Source of the DNA: Morella rubra
Taxonomy: Eukaryota; Streptophyta; Magnoliopsida; Fagales; Myricaceae
Assembly (NCBI GenBank): GCA_003952965.2
Contig: CM025850.1
Coordinates: forward strand, 10,793,555-10,857,554
Direction of reading: 5' to 3'
Length of the DNA stretch: 64,000 nucleotides
Part shown: positions 12,609 through 24,638 of the stretch, in pieces
Position numbering within the stretch: the first letter of the stretch is position 1
How the letters are laid out: each line of letters begins with the position of its first letter
Translations under genes and position numbers: made by a program
The notes under the pieces: model-generated
What the model was told of the DNA's origin: nothing
Database searches by the model: none
The model's input: only the letters and a program-made list of their open reading frames with translations

Positions 12609-12639
<31 letters not shown>
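12609..12639. repeat. (AT)n microsatellite
   Basis: Uninterrupted AT dinucleotide run of about 31 bp inside copy B. The matching place in copy A (about 2352-2365) has only a short TATATAAG, so the array expanded after the duplication. Confidence 0.9.
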
Positions 12640-12642
<3 letters not shown>

Positions 12643-13204
12643 TACGCAAGCATTTTTACGCAACAAATATAGGTTACATAATTAATTCGTCACGTCAAGT
12701 GAGTCAAAATAAAGCACCTGCAACCCTCAAATCACAATAAGAGATAAGATAAGATTTGGGGCCAACTTTCAAAGGAGATCCATGATGGTGGCTCCCACCG
12801 GCGATACGATGAAGGACTAGACTCCACTCTCCTTTTACTTGTTGGCACGCAAGTGTCAGTGCTCCACATCTCCTACAAAGTAGTAATAGCTTGTACCACT
12901 ATTGTTTAATTTGTTTGAACTCTGACTCAAAAAACAAGGAATAAAGAAAAATTGAATGGCTTAGGAAAGTTCTTCTTTTCCTTTTGCCCTTTTGGATTGC
13001 ATAAAATAAATATAAGAGATTCGGTGGCATTCCCAATAGATACACAAAAAGAGAGACCAAAAGACAGAAAGGATGGTGCAGGGACAGAGCTGTAGATAGA
13101 AATGCGATAGCCCAAAATAGAATTAGGATTTTTTTAATTTATTATTCAAAATACATAATATAATTTAAAAATATTAGATATTATTTAATGTTGCTCCAAT
13201 ATAA

Positions 13205-14385
13205 AATAAAGAGCGGTGGAACCGGGACCAATTTGAAAAGGGTAAATTTTTAAGGTAAAATAATAAATTTTTTTTCCTACATAGTAAAAAGTGTTTTAAA
13301 TTTAAAATATTAAAAAATAAGGACTAAAATATTAAAAATATTTGAAATACACATATCGTACTTTTTTTGAAACTGAGAGGTAATAATTAGATTCTACGGG
13401 TATGCATCTTTTAAAAACTTTCTAAAATAACTTTGTTTTCAATAGTTTCAGAAATTTCCCTCTTAATGTATATATTATAATATTATCATTTATCTACTCA
13501 TCTCTCGTCTTATTATGCAAGTTAGTTTTGATAAGATTCATTACAGAAAACGTTCTCTCAAGTGTTGCAGTTGCAACTAGTAAGATCAATGCTAACTCGA
13601 TAAGGAGATAAAACCAATGAAAAAAAAGTATTATTTTTTGGTTTAACCATCTTTACAGCAAGATCTCTAATATCTTGAAACTCATAAAAGCACCACTATT
13701 TCTCACATTATGAATGTAGGTGTGAAGTTGATCTTTAATATATATATATATAGGTAAAGTTCAGAATATAATTGTATTTTGGAACTGCGAACAATTTCAA
13801 CGATTCATTCACAAAGGGAGAATAAGGGTTAACACCTACATTAATTGTGCATTGGATTTATGAAAATATTTAGTCATTGCAGATCTCTAATGCTTTGGTT
13901 TGCTTAAACTTGCCCTCACTTGCAAAGAGGAAAAGAAGAAGAAAAAAAAACATGCCATTTCAACTTCTTGTAAGTTGTGATTCAATTGCTGTGATATGTA
14001 ATCTTCTTCTGTTACTCAACTTGGTTGATGTAATTTTAATATATATCTTTTGTTCGAGTTAAATTTATTAAAAACTTGTGCTAATTTAATTTTGTTAATA
14101 GATGATATTGGTTAAAAACATTCTATGATCCTGAAAAAACAAAGCAATATGCCTCGATCATGTAACTATGTTCATGAAATGATGGGCTTATCGCTAAAAA
14201 CAAACGTTTAATGTATTTAGAATATATTGAAGATCACAAAATGTTTTGGGTGGGCGAAGGGGTAGAACTTTAAAAAATAAAAAGTAATAATTCTTTTTTA
14301 AAAAAATTTAAATTTTGTCTTGCAGAATGAATAGATGCGAGTGTACCTATTCGCCCCGGCCTCATTCTATCACTGGCTAAGTAAT
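13205..14385 (-). mobile_element. Decayed hAT transposon (TTF/ZMYM1-like transposase), copy B only
   Basis: On the minus strand, 13740-13470 reads as the C-terminus of a plant hAT transposase of the ZMYM1/TTF-type group. There is QLHTYIHNVR followed by an interrupted linker, then LALILLVATATLERTFSVM and NLIKTNLHNKTRDE, the conserved hAT dimerisation block. In-frame stops (TAA after LEILL, TAG after TRDE) show decay. The outer ends near 13205 (GCGGTGGAACCGGGACC) and 14385 (complement CCAGTGATAGAATGAGGCC) resemble degenerate CAGTGGCGGAGCC-type termini. The element is absent from copy A. Its boundaries are approximate. Confidence 0.75.
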
Positions 14386-14997
14386 ATATAATTTAAAGTG
14401 TTATAGTTCATATAATAAATTCTATATTTTGTATATATTTTTCTTTAAATGATATTGTATATTTAAAAAAAAAAAATCCAAATCCTAAAATTACAAGATA
14501 ACGCAGCAGCCGAGACCTGTTATTGTACCAGCAGCGCGGCAAGAAAACATAAAAAAGTGCCGAACTTTTTGAATCTGCGACGTACGAGGAGAAAGTTTTG
14601 ATGAAAACTTGACTCTGAGTTGATGGTTTACACTGACTGCTACTTTTCAAAATGTTTTTTAATAAAAATTACAAAGAGATAATTGGATAGAATTTGTGAA
14701 AAAATTATTAGAACGGTAAAAAGTGTCCTAATTTATAAAGAACTATTTGTGAAAAAAAGTTCAAATTTTTTTTCGTGAGCATGAAGCAAAAACTCTGGTT
14801 TCACGCTCACCACACTTTTGGGAGGATGACGCGTGTTAGTGCCGTGCACTCACTATCCTGTTGGTTATCTTCTCGGGAGTAAATGCCGTTGTCTTGATGC
14901 AGGGAGCCTGGGAGGGAGGAGTTGGAATTTACGTAATTTTGTTTTTGGCGGGAATGTTTTATTTTAATTTTTACATTCGGACAAAAAAAAAAATTTA

Positions 14998-15181
14998 GGG
15001 GTGTTTGTTTGCGAAAATTTTGATAAATATTCTTAAAATTTTGAGAATTTTTACTTTATTAAAATTTATTGAAGTCTGTGAAAGGTGAAGTGTATATGTG
15101 TAAAAATTAAAAATTTTAGAATGTATTTATTTTGTTAAAAATTTTCATATTCTAAAATATTAAAGAAACAAATGATACCTT
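14998..15181. mobile_element. GTTTGTTT-type MITE, copy B only
   Basis: Starts GGGTGTTTGTTTGCGAAAAT and ends with a complementary AAAGAAACAAATGATACC. The inner part has inverted AATTTTGA/TTAAAATT blocks. It interrupts the stretch that is continuous in copy A near 6700-6740. The target duplication is not clear. Confidence 0.55.
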
Positions 15182-15507
15182 AATAATATTAAAATAGAGA
15201 TACATACAACCATGTGAAAAGTTAAGACTATTATCACATGTTTCAAATTTTAATACTGCATAAAAAAAAAAATATATATTTAATAAAATTTATAAAATTA
15301 ATATTTAAAATTATTTAAAAAAAATTATAATAAATTTTATCTTTATATCTTTTTACTTAACTTCAATATTTTTTATTAAACAATTACTACTTAACTTCAA
15401 TACTTTTTATTAAATAATTACTAACAATTTTTTTGCTGTGACGTGTAACCCACCAATTTGCGTGTTACCCCACCAATTGCCCCCCTGACGAAGACTCAAT
15501 GGTTTGT

Positions 15508-15515
15508 TATAAAAG
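15508..15515 (+). promoter_or_regulatory. TATA box of the Ca2+-ATPase gene
   Basis: TATAAAAG lies 107 bp before the start codon, leaving room for a transcription start near 15540 and a 5'UTR of about 75 nt (15540-15614). CTCAAT at 15495-15500 may be a CAAT-type element. The duplicated copy has TATAGAAG at 7165-7172. Confidence 0.6.
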
Positions 15516-15614
15516 ATAAGACCCCATTCCTTCAGCCTGAACCTATTAGCCGTCGTCTCCGAGCACTCCCTCGCTCTCCGCGAGAAGTTTCTTTTGAGAG
15601 ATTCGTAGAAAGAA

Positions 15615-18600
15615 ATGGAGAATCTCCTGAACGACGTCTTCGATTTGGAAGCCAAGAACCCCTCGGAAGAGGCTCTGAGGAGATGGAGATCGGCTGTCAC
15701 TATAGTGAAGAATCGACGCCGGAGGTTCCGTAATGTCGCGAATCTCGAAAACCGCTTCGAGGACGAGAAGAAGAAGCTCAAAATACAGGTCATTCAGCTT
15801 ATAGTTCTTCCTATCTCATGAAAATGTGCTTTGCTATCTATATTCAAATCCAAGTTATGGTAATCAACGTGTGGCTCGGCATTTCTGTTTTATTCTGCGG
15901 CCTGTTTGGTCGCTGAAACAGATGGGAATACGGTATCTAGAGTCTAATGCCACATTATCTATAATGTCTGTTTTTATTTTTCCTCTTTATCCTCGGCTTA
16001 GTCGGCTGACAAACACAGTATAATTATTCTACCTCTGGTGGCTATGGAGGAAAGTAGAAAACGCAATAAAATATCCATAATAAGCAATTTCTGCGGTCCT
16101 AAGAAACTGAAAAACCCTAACTAAATCGGTGCTGCCTTTTGATACGAGTTTAAGCTTGCCGTTACTAATCCCACTGAGAAACTGAGTCATCAGTGCAGTA
16201 TCTTGTTTTCTTCATCTGCTTACATATCTTTCTCAGTTTAAACAAAAGGCTGGCAGTAACTGAACTTCCATAAGTGGAAATATTGAGTTATTAATTCGTC
16301 GTTCAGCTGAGATTGCACTTTCCTCATCGGTCGGCATTTTCAGAGATGCAATAGTATATATTGAGTTATAGTGCTACTAACAGTAACACGATTTGATTAC
16401 TTTCCTTGACCCGCTTCGGCCTTCGTGTCCGGATCTCGTCCGCTAAGGCGAATGGAATATAAAGAGGTAACTCACCACTGAGCTCGAGCCATGTCAGGGC
16501 TTTCTATTTTTCGTTGGTTCAGGAACTATGCTGTGGCTAAACTTTACGAAGCGATGTTGCCAAGTAAGATTGGACCAACCCTGGTTGCCCCCTGATGGTA
16601 ACGTGTCACTATCCGATGGAAACAGACTCCGTACTGATCCGTTATGAGACACATACTAGTATTCCCAACGGGTGCAAAATACTACTACTTTTGACTCGGC
16701 CTTTCAATAATACCGAGGGGGGGGAAACTTCCTCGAACTTTCGGGGGTCGATAAAAGTCGCGGGAGTAGGAGGCACGCTAAAATGACATGATGGATGCCG
16801 TGACATAGGGGACGCATGGGTGAGAGGAATGAGGGGATACTTACGTGTGGGATGACGATGTGGATGCCTTTGTGCTCTCCCAATTTTGTTTTTGTTAGTT
16901 TTGAAATGGTAGCCTTAATGACTTTTTGTCCAGTCGCTGTTTTGTTTCGAGGATCGTGGGCTCTCATCCTCACATAGTGTTTATCTAGAGTATCCATCCA
17001 TTAGCCACATGGAACAGTTCCCTATGGTTGAGTCCTTTATTCTTAATTGTTTATTTAGTCTGCTCCATATAACTATATGTGGAGTGGAGGTAGTTAGTGG
17101 TCGCTTGCCACATTGAATATATATGAAACGAATCTTGTCCTGTGCTTCAGCCCAGCTGGGGCAGAGAACCGCAGGATATGTACTGGCTAGATAATAGGGA
17201 ATTGGAGCTTCTGTAGAATTTACCCTTTGTAGCTCAACTGGCAGTGGCAGATTTATATACTGCGAACTCCTAAAAGAACAAAGTAGATGCCAAAACAGAA
17301 AAAATAGATGTCGAACTTTGATAACCCGAACATAGTCGAGGACGGAAACAATATTTATAACTAATTTTCAGTTAGCGTACTGAATACCAATGGGTTTTGC
17401 CAACTTAGAAGCAATTTTCTGCGAGAAATATTTGTTAAAGCGACCAAAAAAAAAAAACCCGAATTTGAAAACTCGGTTATGAATGCTATTGTTTGGAGTT
17501 TTAGCATGAGTAGTAGGCAACATTATAAGCACTCTCATTGGTGTATTTGATGGTAACAGTTCAGTCTTTCCTTGGATGAAACACGCAGTCTTGCCGTTCC
17601 TGTTCCGAACACAATTACTTGCAAGAGTTTTGAAAGTAGTATATGTTTTTATCTTTTTGTAACACAAATAATCAATTGCTTACTTCTGTTTCCTTCGTTC
17701 CAAATAAGAAAGTTTTGAGTAAAAACTGTTCTAGTTGTATTCATGCTTTTGAAACATCGTGCATGTTCTGACCCTGATAAACCAAGCTTTCGCCTCTTTG
17801 GAAGATCCTTTGCAGCCTTAGAAATTCCTTTCCTTTCCCGCCAAGTTTTTCCTAGCATTCCCACAACCATTATGTTCATTCTTGTGCATATGACTGCCAA
17901 CTAGTGAAATAAAACTGATATTCAAACTTGGTTCTGTTAACTTGTTTGCTTCTAGTTTTGTACGCTTAGCTAGGTACAGTGGTGGATATCCCGGGTCTAG
18001 TAACATTGGCTTTCTCGAGTAGTCAGAAGCATCTCTTGATTGTACTTGGAAGGAAGATGCATCTTTTCCCTGCAAAAGAGCTCACCTTAATGTTTTTAAG
18101 CCCTTGATCTATAGATCTTGTGAAAGTACACTGAGTGAACACCCATATGAATGTCCTTTGAATTATACCTTTCTAGATGTATGAAGACAATGTAAAGCTA
18201 CTTGAATGGCGTTACATCATCAATGTGAAGGTCAGCGCTGACATCTGGCTGATCAGCCCTTGGCAACTCTTTTGTCATGACTTATGTGACTCTACCCTCC
18301 CATTTTCTGTTTTCCCCAGGAAAAGATACGAGTTGCTCTTTATGTTCAAAAAGCAGCATTACAGTTTATTGATGGTACGGAATTCTCGTTTCTTTCTTTT
18401 GCCTCATTTGGTCTCTCTGTCTCTGTCTCTTCCTCTCTCTTTTAAAATTCTGGGCTCAGCATTTGATCTCTTTTATTTATTCTTCGAATGAGCATTTTAT
18501 GTTTTTATGCAGCTGGTGGTCGACCTGAATACAAACTATCAGAAGAGGTTAGAGAAGCAGGTTTTGGTATTCACCCAGATGAACTTTCATCTATTGTTCG

Positions 18601-21600
18601 CGACCACGATATTAAGGGCTTGAAAATCCTCGGTGGAGTTGAAGGGATCTCAAGGAGAATCTCTGTCTCCCTGAATGATGGTGTCAGCACAAAGGATTTA
18701 GCCACCAGGCAAAACATTTACGGATCCAACCGTTATACAGAGAAACCTTCCAGGAATTTTTTTATGTTTCTATGGGACGCATTTCAGGACTTAACGCTAA
18801 TTATCCTTATGGTTTGTGCCGTGGTATCTATAGGTGTAGGACTTGTCACCGACGGGTGGCCTGAAGGAATATATGATGGTTTGGGTATCATTCTTAGCAT
18901 ATTCTTGGTAGTCGTGGTTACTGCTAGCAGTGACTACAATCAGTCCTTGCAATTCAGGGATTTGGATAGGGAGAAGAAAAAGATTTTTATCCAGGTGACT
19001 AGAGATGGGAAAAGGAAAAAAGTTTCTATATATGATTTAGTTGTTGGAGACATTGTACACTTGTCAATTGGTGATCAAGTTCCAGCAGATGGGATTTTTA
19101 TATCAGGATACAGTTTGGTAATTGATGAATCAAGCTTGTCAGGTGAGAGCGAGCCAGTGAATATATATGAGGAGAAACCTTTTCTTCTTTCAGGGACTAA
19201 AGTGCAAGATGGTTCAGGAAAGATGTTGGTGACAGCAGTTGGCATGAGGACTGAATGGGGGAAGTTGATGGAAACTCTGAGTGAGGGAGGACAAGATGAA
19301 ACTCCACTGCAGGTGAAGCTAAATGGTGTTGCTACACTTATTGGTAAAATTGGCTTGGGATTTGCTGTGCTTACATTTGCGGTATTGACAGTAAGGTATC
19401 TGGTGGAAAAAGCAATTAACAATGAAATCACAGATTGGTCTTCCAGTGATGCACTGGCGATTGTGGATTACTTTGCCATTGCAGTGACCATCATTGTTGT
19501 TGCAGTCCCTGAAGGATTGCCATTGGCAGTGACTTTGAGCCTTGCTTTTGCAATGAAGAAATTGATGAATGAAAAGGCGCTTGTGAGGCATCTCTCTGCA
19601 TGTGAGACAATGGGTTCTGCTAGTTGCATTTGCACGGATAAGACGGGAACATTAACCACAAACCATATGGTAGTTGATAAAATATGGATATCTGAAAAAT
19701 CTATAGAGGTAAAAGGTAATGCGAGCAAAGATATGGTGACATCGGATATATCTAGAAGTGTTCTAGGCATCCTATTGCAGGCAATATTTCAAAATACTGG
19801 CTCTGAGGTGGTTAAGGATGAAAGTGGAAACAATACCATTTTGGGAACACCAACAGAATCAGCACTCTTAGAATTTGGCTTGCTTTTGGGTGGCGATTTT
19901 GATGCCCACCGCAGGGAATTCAAAATAATCAAGGTTGAGCCTTTCAATTCAATTAAGAAGAAGATGTCTGTGCTTGTAGCGCTTCCTGATAGAGGGCTAC
20001 GTGCCTTTTGCAAAGGTGCATCTGAAATTGTATTAAAGATGTGTGATAAATTTGTTGATTGCAATGGACATCCTGTTCCTCTTTCTGAGGAGCAGGTTAA
20101 GAATATCACAGATGTCATAAATAGTTTAGCATCTGAAGCTCTGAGAACTCTCTGCTTGATCTTTAAAGATTTAGAAGGCATTTCCTATGAAAGTGACATC
20201 CCTGATAGTGGTTATACATTGATAGCGGTTGTTGGAATTAAAGATCCTGTACGCCCTGGGGTCAAGGATTCAGTTCGAACTTGTTTAGCTGCTGGAATTA
20301 CTGTTCGTATGGTGACAGGTGACAATATAAATACAGCTAAGGCCATTGCTAGAGAATGCGGAATACTAACGGAGGATGGGATGGCCATAGAAGGACCAGA
20401 ATTCCGTAGCATGTCCCTTGATCAGATGAAGGAGACCATACCAAGAATTCAGGTTCTTAATACTTGCTCTGGAAGGCTTTGACCTTGAACTATTTGTCCC
20501 GGAAGATGTTTGCAGATTCTTAATTGCTTACCATGGATACAGGTAATGGCTCGCTCTTTGCCGTTGGACAAGCACACCTTGGTTAACCATTTGAGGAAGT
20601 TTGGCGAGGTTGTTGCAGTTACTGGTGATGGGACCAATGATGCTCCTGCTTTGCGTGAGGCAGACATTGGACTTGCAATGGGCATAGCAGGAACAGAGGT
20701 TTTTCCCTCTAATTTTTCTTTTTCTTTTCTTTCCCCTGCTTCCCTTTTGTGCTACTGATGATTTGGACTGGCATCGCCAGGTAGGTTTCTTCTTTTTCTA
20801 ATACTTATATATCAGTTTTTTCATCTCACATCATGCTTTTTTCATATGAAATGGATAAGTTACAAAGATCCGTGGAGGTATTCCATTGTCATTCACTACT
20901 CATGTATGAGTTTCAAGATTTTCTTTCCAACTATATTGTTTCAAACTTCCAATGCATCGCTATGCTGAAAACTTAAATTTTCTTTTATTAATAGCTATGC
21001 TTAAGGAATAGCACTATCCATAAACCACATAACCCAACCTTTCTTATGAGTAAGAATCTTAGTCAACAAACTTAGTAACTAAGTCCTTTCTGGATGAGCG
21101 GTTTTTACTTTTCGGTTGTTGTTGCACTTATATTGGCCCATTGTCGGGCTTTGTTGTTTTTTCTATTTCGGTTGCACCGGCCCCCTAGTGGGCTTTGTGC
21201 CGCCCTTCGGGGGGCTTATCTTGTCTTTGGCTATTTTATGTTTTTCCCTTGGAATTTCACTTCTACTACTAGCCCTAGCTGCCGTTTGCCGTGTTCTGTC
21301 ACTGCTCTCTTTGCCCAGCATGGAGCACTTGTGGTATTTTGGCCCTCTCGTGTCGGGGTCCCGCTGGTTTATTTCAGCAGTTGGTTAAGTTAGGATTTCT
21401 TTATATTTCCTATATCGTGTATCCAACCTTGTAAGCCTTCCAAGTTCCAACATTTCTAAGGGGGAAAAAACTAACAATCCAACAAATATTATCCGTATGT
21501 TCCCCCAGCATGAAACTTTCAGAGTCTAATGATCTCAAACCTCCTCTTTGGATTAGCTTGCACCTTCATTATATTCTGCTTTATATTTTGCAGTTTGCCT

Positions 21601-23847
21601 TTTAGGCTTTTTTGAAATCAAACTATTTCATATTTCTTACTAAATAGAAACAGGGAATGGATATAGGCCAATCGTATCCTGACACACCAAGACTGGGATG
21701 CATTTGATGGTTAAACATTTTTTTTTTAATCTAATCAAATAGTCATTCATTCATGAATAAAAAGGATCAGTTACAAAAAACTGGACGAGCCTGTAGCGAA
21801 ATGATACATTAATAAGGTGCGTCTTTTTCCTGAGCAATGCGGGGGATGAGATCGTTTGAAGCATCATCTGATTGGATGCTAAAAATTTGGTGGTATGGCG
21901 CGCAAGAGAGCCGAGATTCCACTTGGATATAACCTCCCATTCTGCTTTCGCAATAATGCTGAACCAAGATATTGCTATCTATCTTGCTTGGAGATCTGTC
22001 TCTAGTCCTTTTCATATTACACACATCTATATGCCGGTGCTCATATGTCAGGCCATTAGAAAACTAAAACCAGCACCGTCCTTTCTCTTTTGTTTGGGTT
22101 GAGCTTGCTCGGTATCACATGGGTTTTCCAGTCCTCTCCGCACACTACGTTCAATCTGCTTGTGTGTGAGTGTGAGAGAGAGACAGAACAGACTGGGTAT
22201 ATGTTTCATCTGTTGAATAAACGATAATTAGTATCTCATCCAGAATAATATAATACAGATCCGTTTGCTTTCTCTTTTTAACCCCCTCCAATTCATCATA
22301 TTTGCTTTTGTCATTCACGAATATCTTGGTCATTCACTATCATATAGCCCACGTAGTTCTGGAGTTATATCAATGCTCTCTGTTGTGCTGATTTATACAG
22401 TATCTTTTTTTTTTTTTTTTCTCTTCTGAATTTCTTGTTTTTAACCTCCCTTTCCATGCATATAATATTCAGGTCGCAAAAGAAAATGCTGATGTCATCA
22501 TATTGGATGACACACTTCACGACTATTGTAAATGTAGCCAGATGGGGACGTGCAGTATATATAAACATTCAGAAATTTGTGCAGTTCCAGTTAACGGTTA
22601 ATGTTGTTGCTCTAGTGCTCAATTTTGTTTCTGCATGCATCACTGGTATGTTCGGTTATACAGCTGGTTTTTTCCCCAGGAAATGAGATTAATATTTAGC
22701 TTAGGCTACAACAGAATCGTAAAAATTTCCACGTCACTTTCAGGATCTACTCCCCTAACAGCTGTGCAGTTGCTTTGGGTCAATATGATTATGGACACTC
22801 TTGGAGCACTAGCACTGGCTACAGAACCTCCTAATGACGGGCTTATGAAAAGGCCCCCAGTTGGTAGGCATGTGAGTTTCATCACTAAGGCCATGTGGAG
22901 AAATATTCTTGGCCAAAGTATATATCAACTTGCTATCCTAGGAGTTCTCAATTTTGATGGGAAGAAGCTACTAAAACTTAGTGGTTCGGATGCAACTGAT
23001 GTTCTCGACACTGTGATATTCAACTCATTCGTCTTTTGCCAGGTATGTCATACCAGGCAGGAGTACTGTTCTTCAAATATCTTCTGATCCTTCCTGTAAT
23101 TGATATATCTCACCTGCAATTTTGAATTGATTTTATTATTGGTATTGAGATATGTGGAGAATCATCCATTTCTGTGTCTTTCATAAATGATGACCTGATG
23201 ATCTGGAACTTAATTCTGCAGACTGCTTTTTCAAATATGTTGTTGTGCAAACATTTGTGATATCAATTTTCCGTTAGTTCTCATAGCTGTTTGTGAAATT
23301 GTCAAAGTGGTAATCAGTGGTATAACTATGGATATGCAACCAAATTTGAAATGGATAATGGGTGGCTTTAATCTGAGTACAAGCGCCCATATTATCTATC
23401 TAACCTCTATAACTGTGGATGCAAATGCTTACAGCAAATCAGGTGTGTATACCCAAATCTGTCCTATTTTTGGGAAGTAGCCAAACATCCGAATTTATGT
23501 TTCCTATTGAGCAAGTTGTTTCTCTTCTCGGTTCTTCCTTTCAGGTGTTTAATGAGATAAACAGCCGGGAGATAGAGAAGATAAATATATTTCGTGGAAT
23601 TTTTAGCAGCTGGATATTCCTAGGCGTCATGGTTTCTACAGTGGCTTTCCAGGCAATCATAGTTGAGTTTCTGGGAACTATTGCGAGCACAGTGCCGCTA
23701 AGCTGGCAACTGTGGTTGCTTAGTATCTTACTTGGAGCAGTTAGTATGCCAATTGCTGTCATCCTAAAATGCATTCCTGTCGAAAGAGATGCAAATAAGC
23801 ACCATGATGGTTATGATGCGCTGCCCGGCGGTGAAGACCTGACTTGA
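15615..23847 (+). CDS. ACA4/ACA11-like: Autoinhibited Ca2+-ATPase, ACA4/ACA11 type (P2B), with a frameshift in exon 5
   Basis: P2B ATPase that moves Ca2+ out of the cytosol and is released from autoinhibition by calmodulin; ACA4/ACA11 relatives sit on vacuolar membranes (family knowledge). Exons: 15615-15788, 18320-18374, 18513-20452, 20543-20698, 22473-22645, 22744-23042, 23545-23847; all introns are GT-AG and phases agree. The N-terminus has the basic amphipathic stretch [17 protein letters not shown] (about residues 22-38), where calmodulin binds. Further motifs: LSGES, PEGLP in M4 (about 409), CTDKTGTLT with phospho-Asp about 452, [24 protein letters not shown]5-M10 follow in exons 5-7. 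Exon 5 has one extra base in GATGACACACTTC (22506-22518): the frame expected after VIILDD is regained only by dropping one base, otherwise TAA at 22599 ends the protein at about 817 residues, before M5. Without it the length is 1,032 residues, normal for ACA4. It may be an assembly error or a recent null allele. Confidence 0.93.
15880..17300. other. CpG-rich patch inside ATPase intron 1
   Basis: By hand count, 14 CG dinucleotides fall in 16381-16620, against 2 in 33001-33240 of ordinary intronic DNA. The intron (15789-18319) is also much longer than the others except intron 4. No exon, ORF with family resemblance or repeat was recognised. An inserted low-copy sequence is possible. Confidence 0.4.
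21094..21430 (+). other. GC-richer patch in ATPase intron 4, possible transposon fragment
   Basis: A stretch of pyrimidine- and CG-rich DNA (for example GGTTGCACCGGCCCCC) stands out from the AT-rich intron 4 (20699-22472). Two overlapping ORFs cover it in different frames, but neither shows a domain or codon pattern I recognise. It may be the 3' untranslated end of a plant LINE, followed by the A-rich GGGGGAAAAAACTAAC near 21460. Confidence 0.35.
21718..22030 (-). mobile_element. LINE-type 3' end in ATPase intron 4
   Basis: On the minus strand a short ORF (22024-21809) ends in ...[13 protein letters not shown]. It is followed by an AT-rich tail with TTTTTATTCATGAATGAATG and a terminal oligo-A (the T run at 21719-21732 on the plus strand). 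A coding remnant followed by a 3'UTR and poly(A) is typical of 5'-truncated plant LINEs, but the protein piece is too short to prove it. Confidence 0.5.
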
Positions 23848-24638
23848 GAAGGGGAACCGGATTGCGTCTGTTTTGTCCCACCTTTTTCTTACTGACTGGT
23901 AGAATGACATCTCGTATAGGTCTTGCATTTTCCTTTCTAGTGGCTGCACTAACTGGTACAGAGATGAAATGGAGGCCTGTTTTTCTCTAGGTCTTGCACT
24001 TTTGTTTTGTCAGGGATAAAACTGAGAGTGGTTTGATGAAGCACATTGTTTTGGAGTACTTTTCAACCTGGTCCTTTTCCTGCTAAAGGAAGAATGTCTA
24101 GGTGGTCGTTTGATGAATTCTAGGATTTCACTTCTTTTTTATTATTTTTTTGTCCTTCCTTGGACATATGAAGCCGCATTTTATGTCCTTTTGAAATGCT
24201 TTTTGATGCGAGCAGACAATTGGAAATGCACTGAAACGTTTGTGGAATGCATTTGTTTTGAATCAGAAATTAATTATATATGTATTTCGCGGGTTGCCTT
24301 TCGTTTCTTTTCGTCTGGCACCCTTAAGATTACATGATTTGTCCTCAAACCCACAGAAATTTAGGTCATTCGGATCCAAGGTTTTCCAACACATTGCTCT
24401 CTCTCTCTCTCTTTTTTTTTTTCATCTGGAAAAAAATAGAAAAGTTGGAACAAAAAATATTTAGGTATCATTCCCAATGAATCAGAACAAAATGATTCGA
24501 CTAATAGATGTTAGTGTACATAAAAATAGATAAATACAGCAGTACGTGGAATTATACTTGCTGGCTTTCTCCAAGTAAAAACAATGTTCAATAAGAATCT
24601 ATACCTATGTAATCTCAATAACCCCGGTCAAAAGCCGC

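Larger units (their letters stand above)
11037..15614 (+). repeat. Segmental tandem duplication, copy B (attached to the intact ATPase gene)
   Basis: Same segment as 1-7226. The left junction is near 11037, where CACTAGTCAACAAATC matches CATTAGTCAACAAATC at position 1. It runs directly into the start codon at 15615. It lacks the copy A insertions but has its own: an AT-rich MITE-like piece (about 11670-11900), a hAT element (about 13205-14385) and a GTTTGTTT-type MITE (about 14998-15181). Since B is contiguous with the gene, it is probably the functional promoter copy. Confidence 0.85.

Noticed and set aside
17649..18075. Minus-strand ORFs in ATPase intron 1 ([16 protein letters not shown] and neighbours)
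   Set aside because: Intronic, antisense, no recognised domain.
18177..18491. 104-codon ORF upstream of the large ATPase exon
   Set aside because: It reads through intron 1, exon 2 in a wrong frame and intron 2; the true exon 2 is 18320-18374.
19075..20412. Several minus-strand ORFs of 66-130 codons
   Set aside because: Antisense shadows of the ATPase exon 3.
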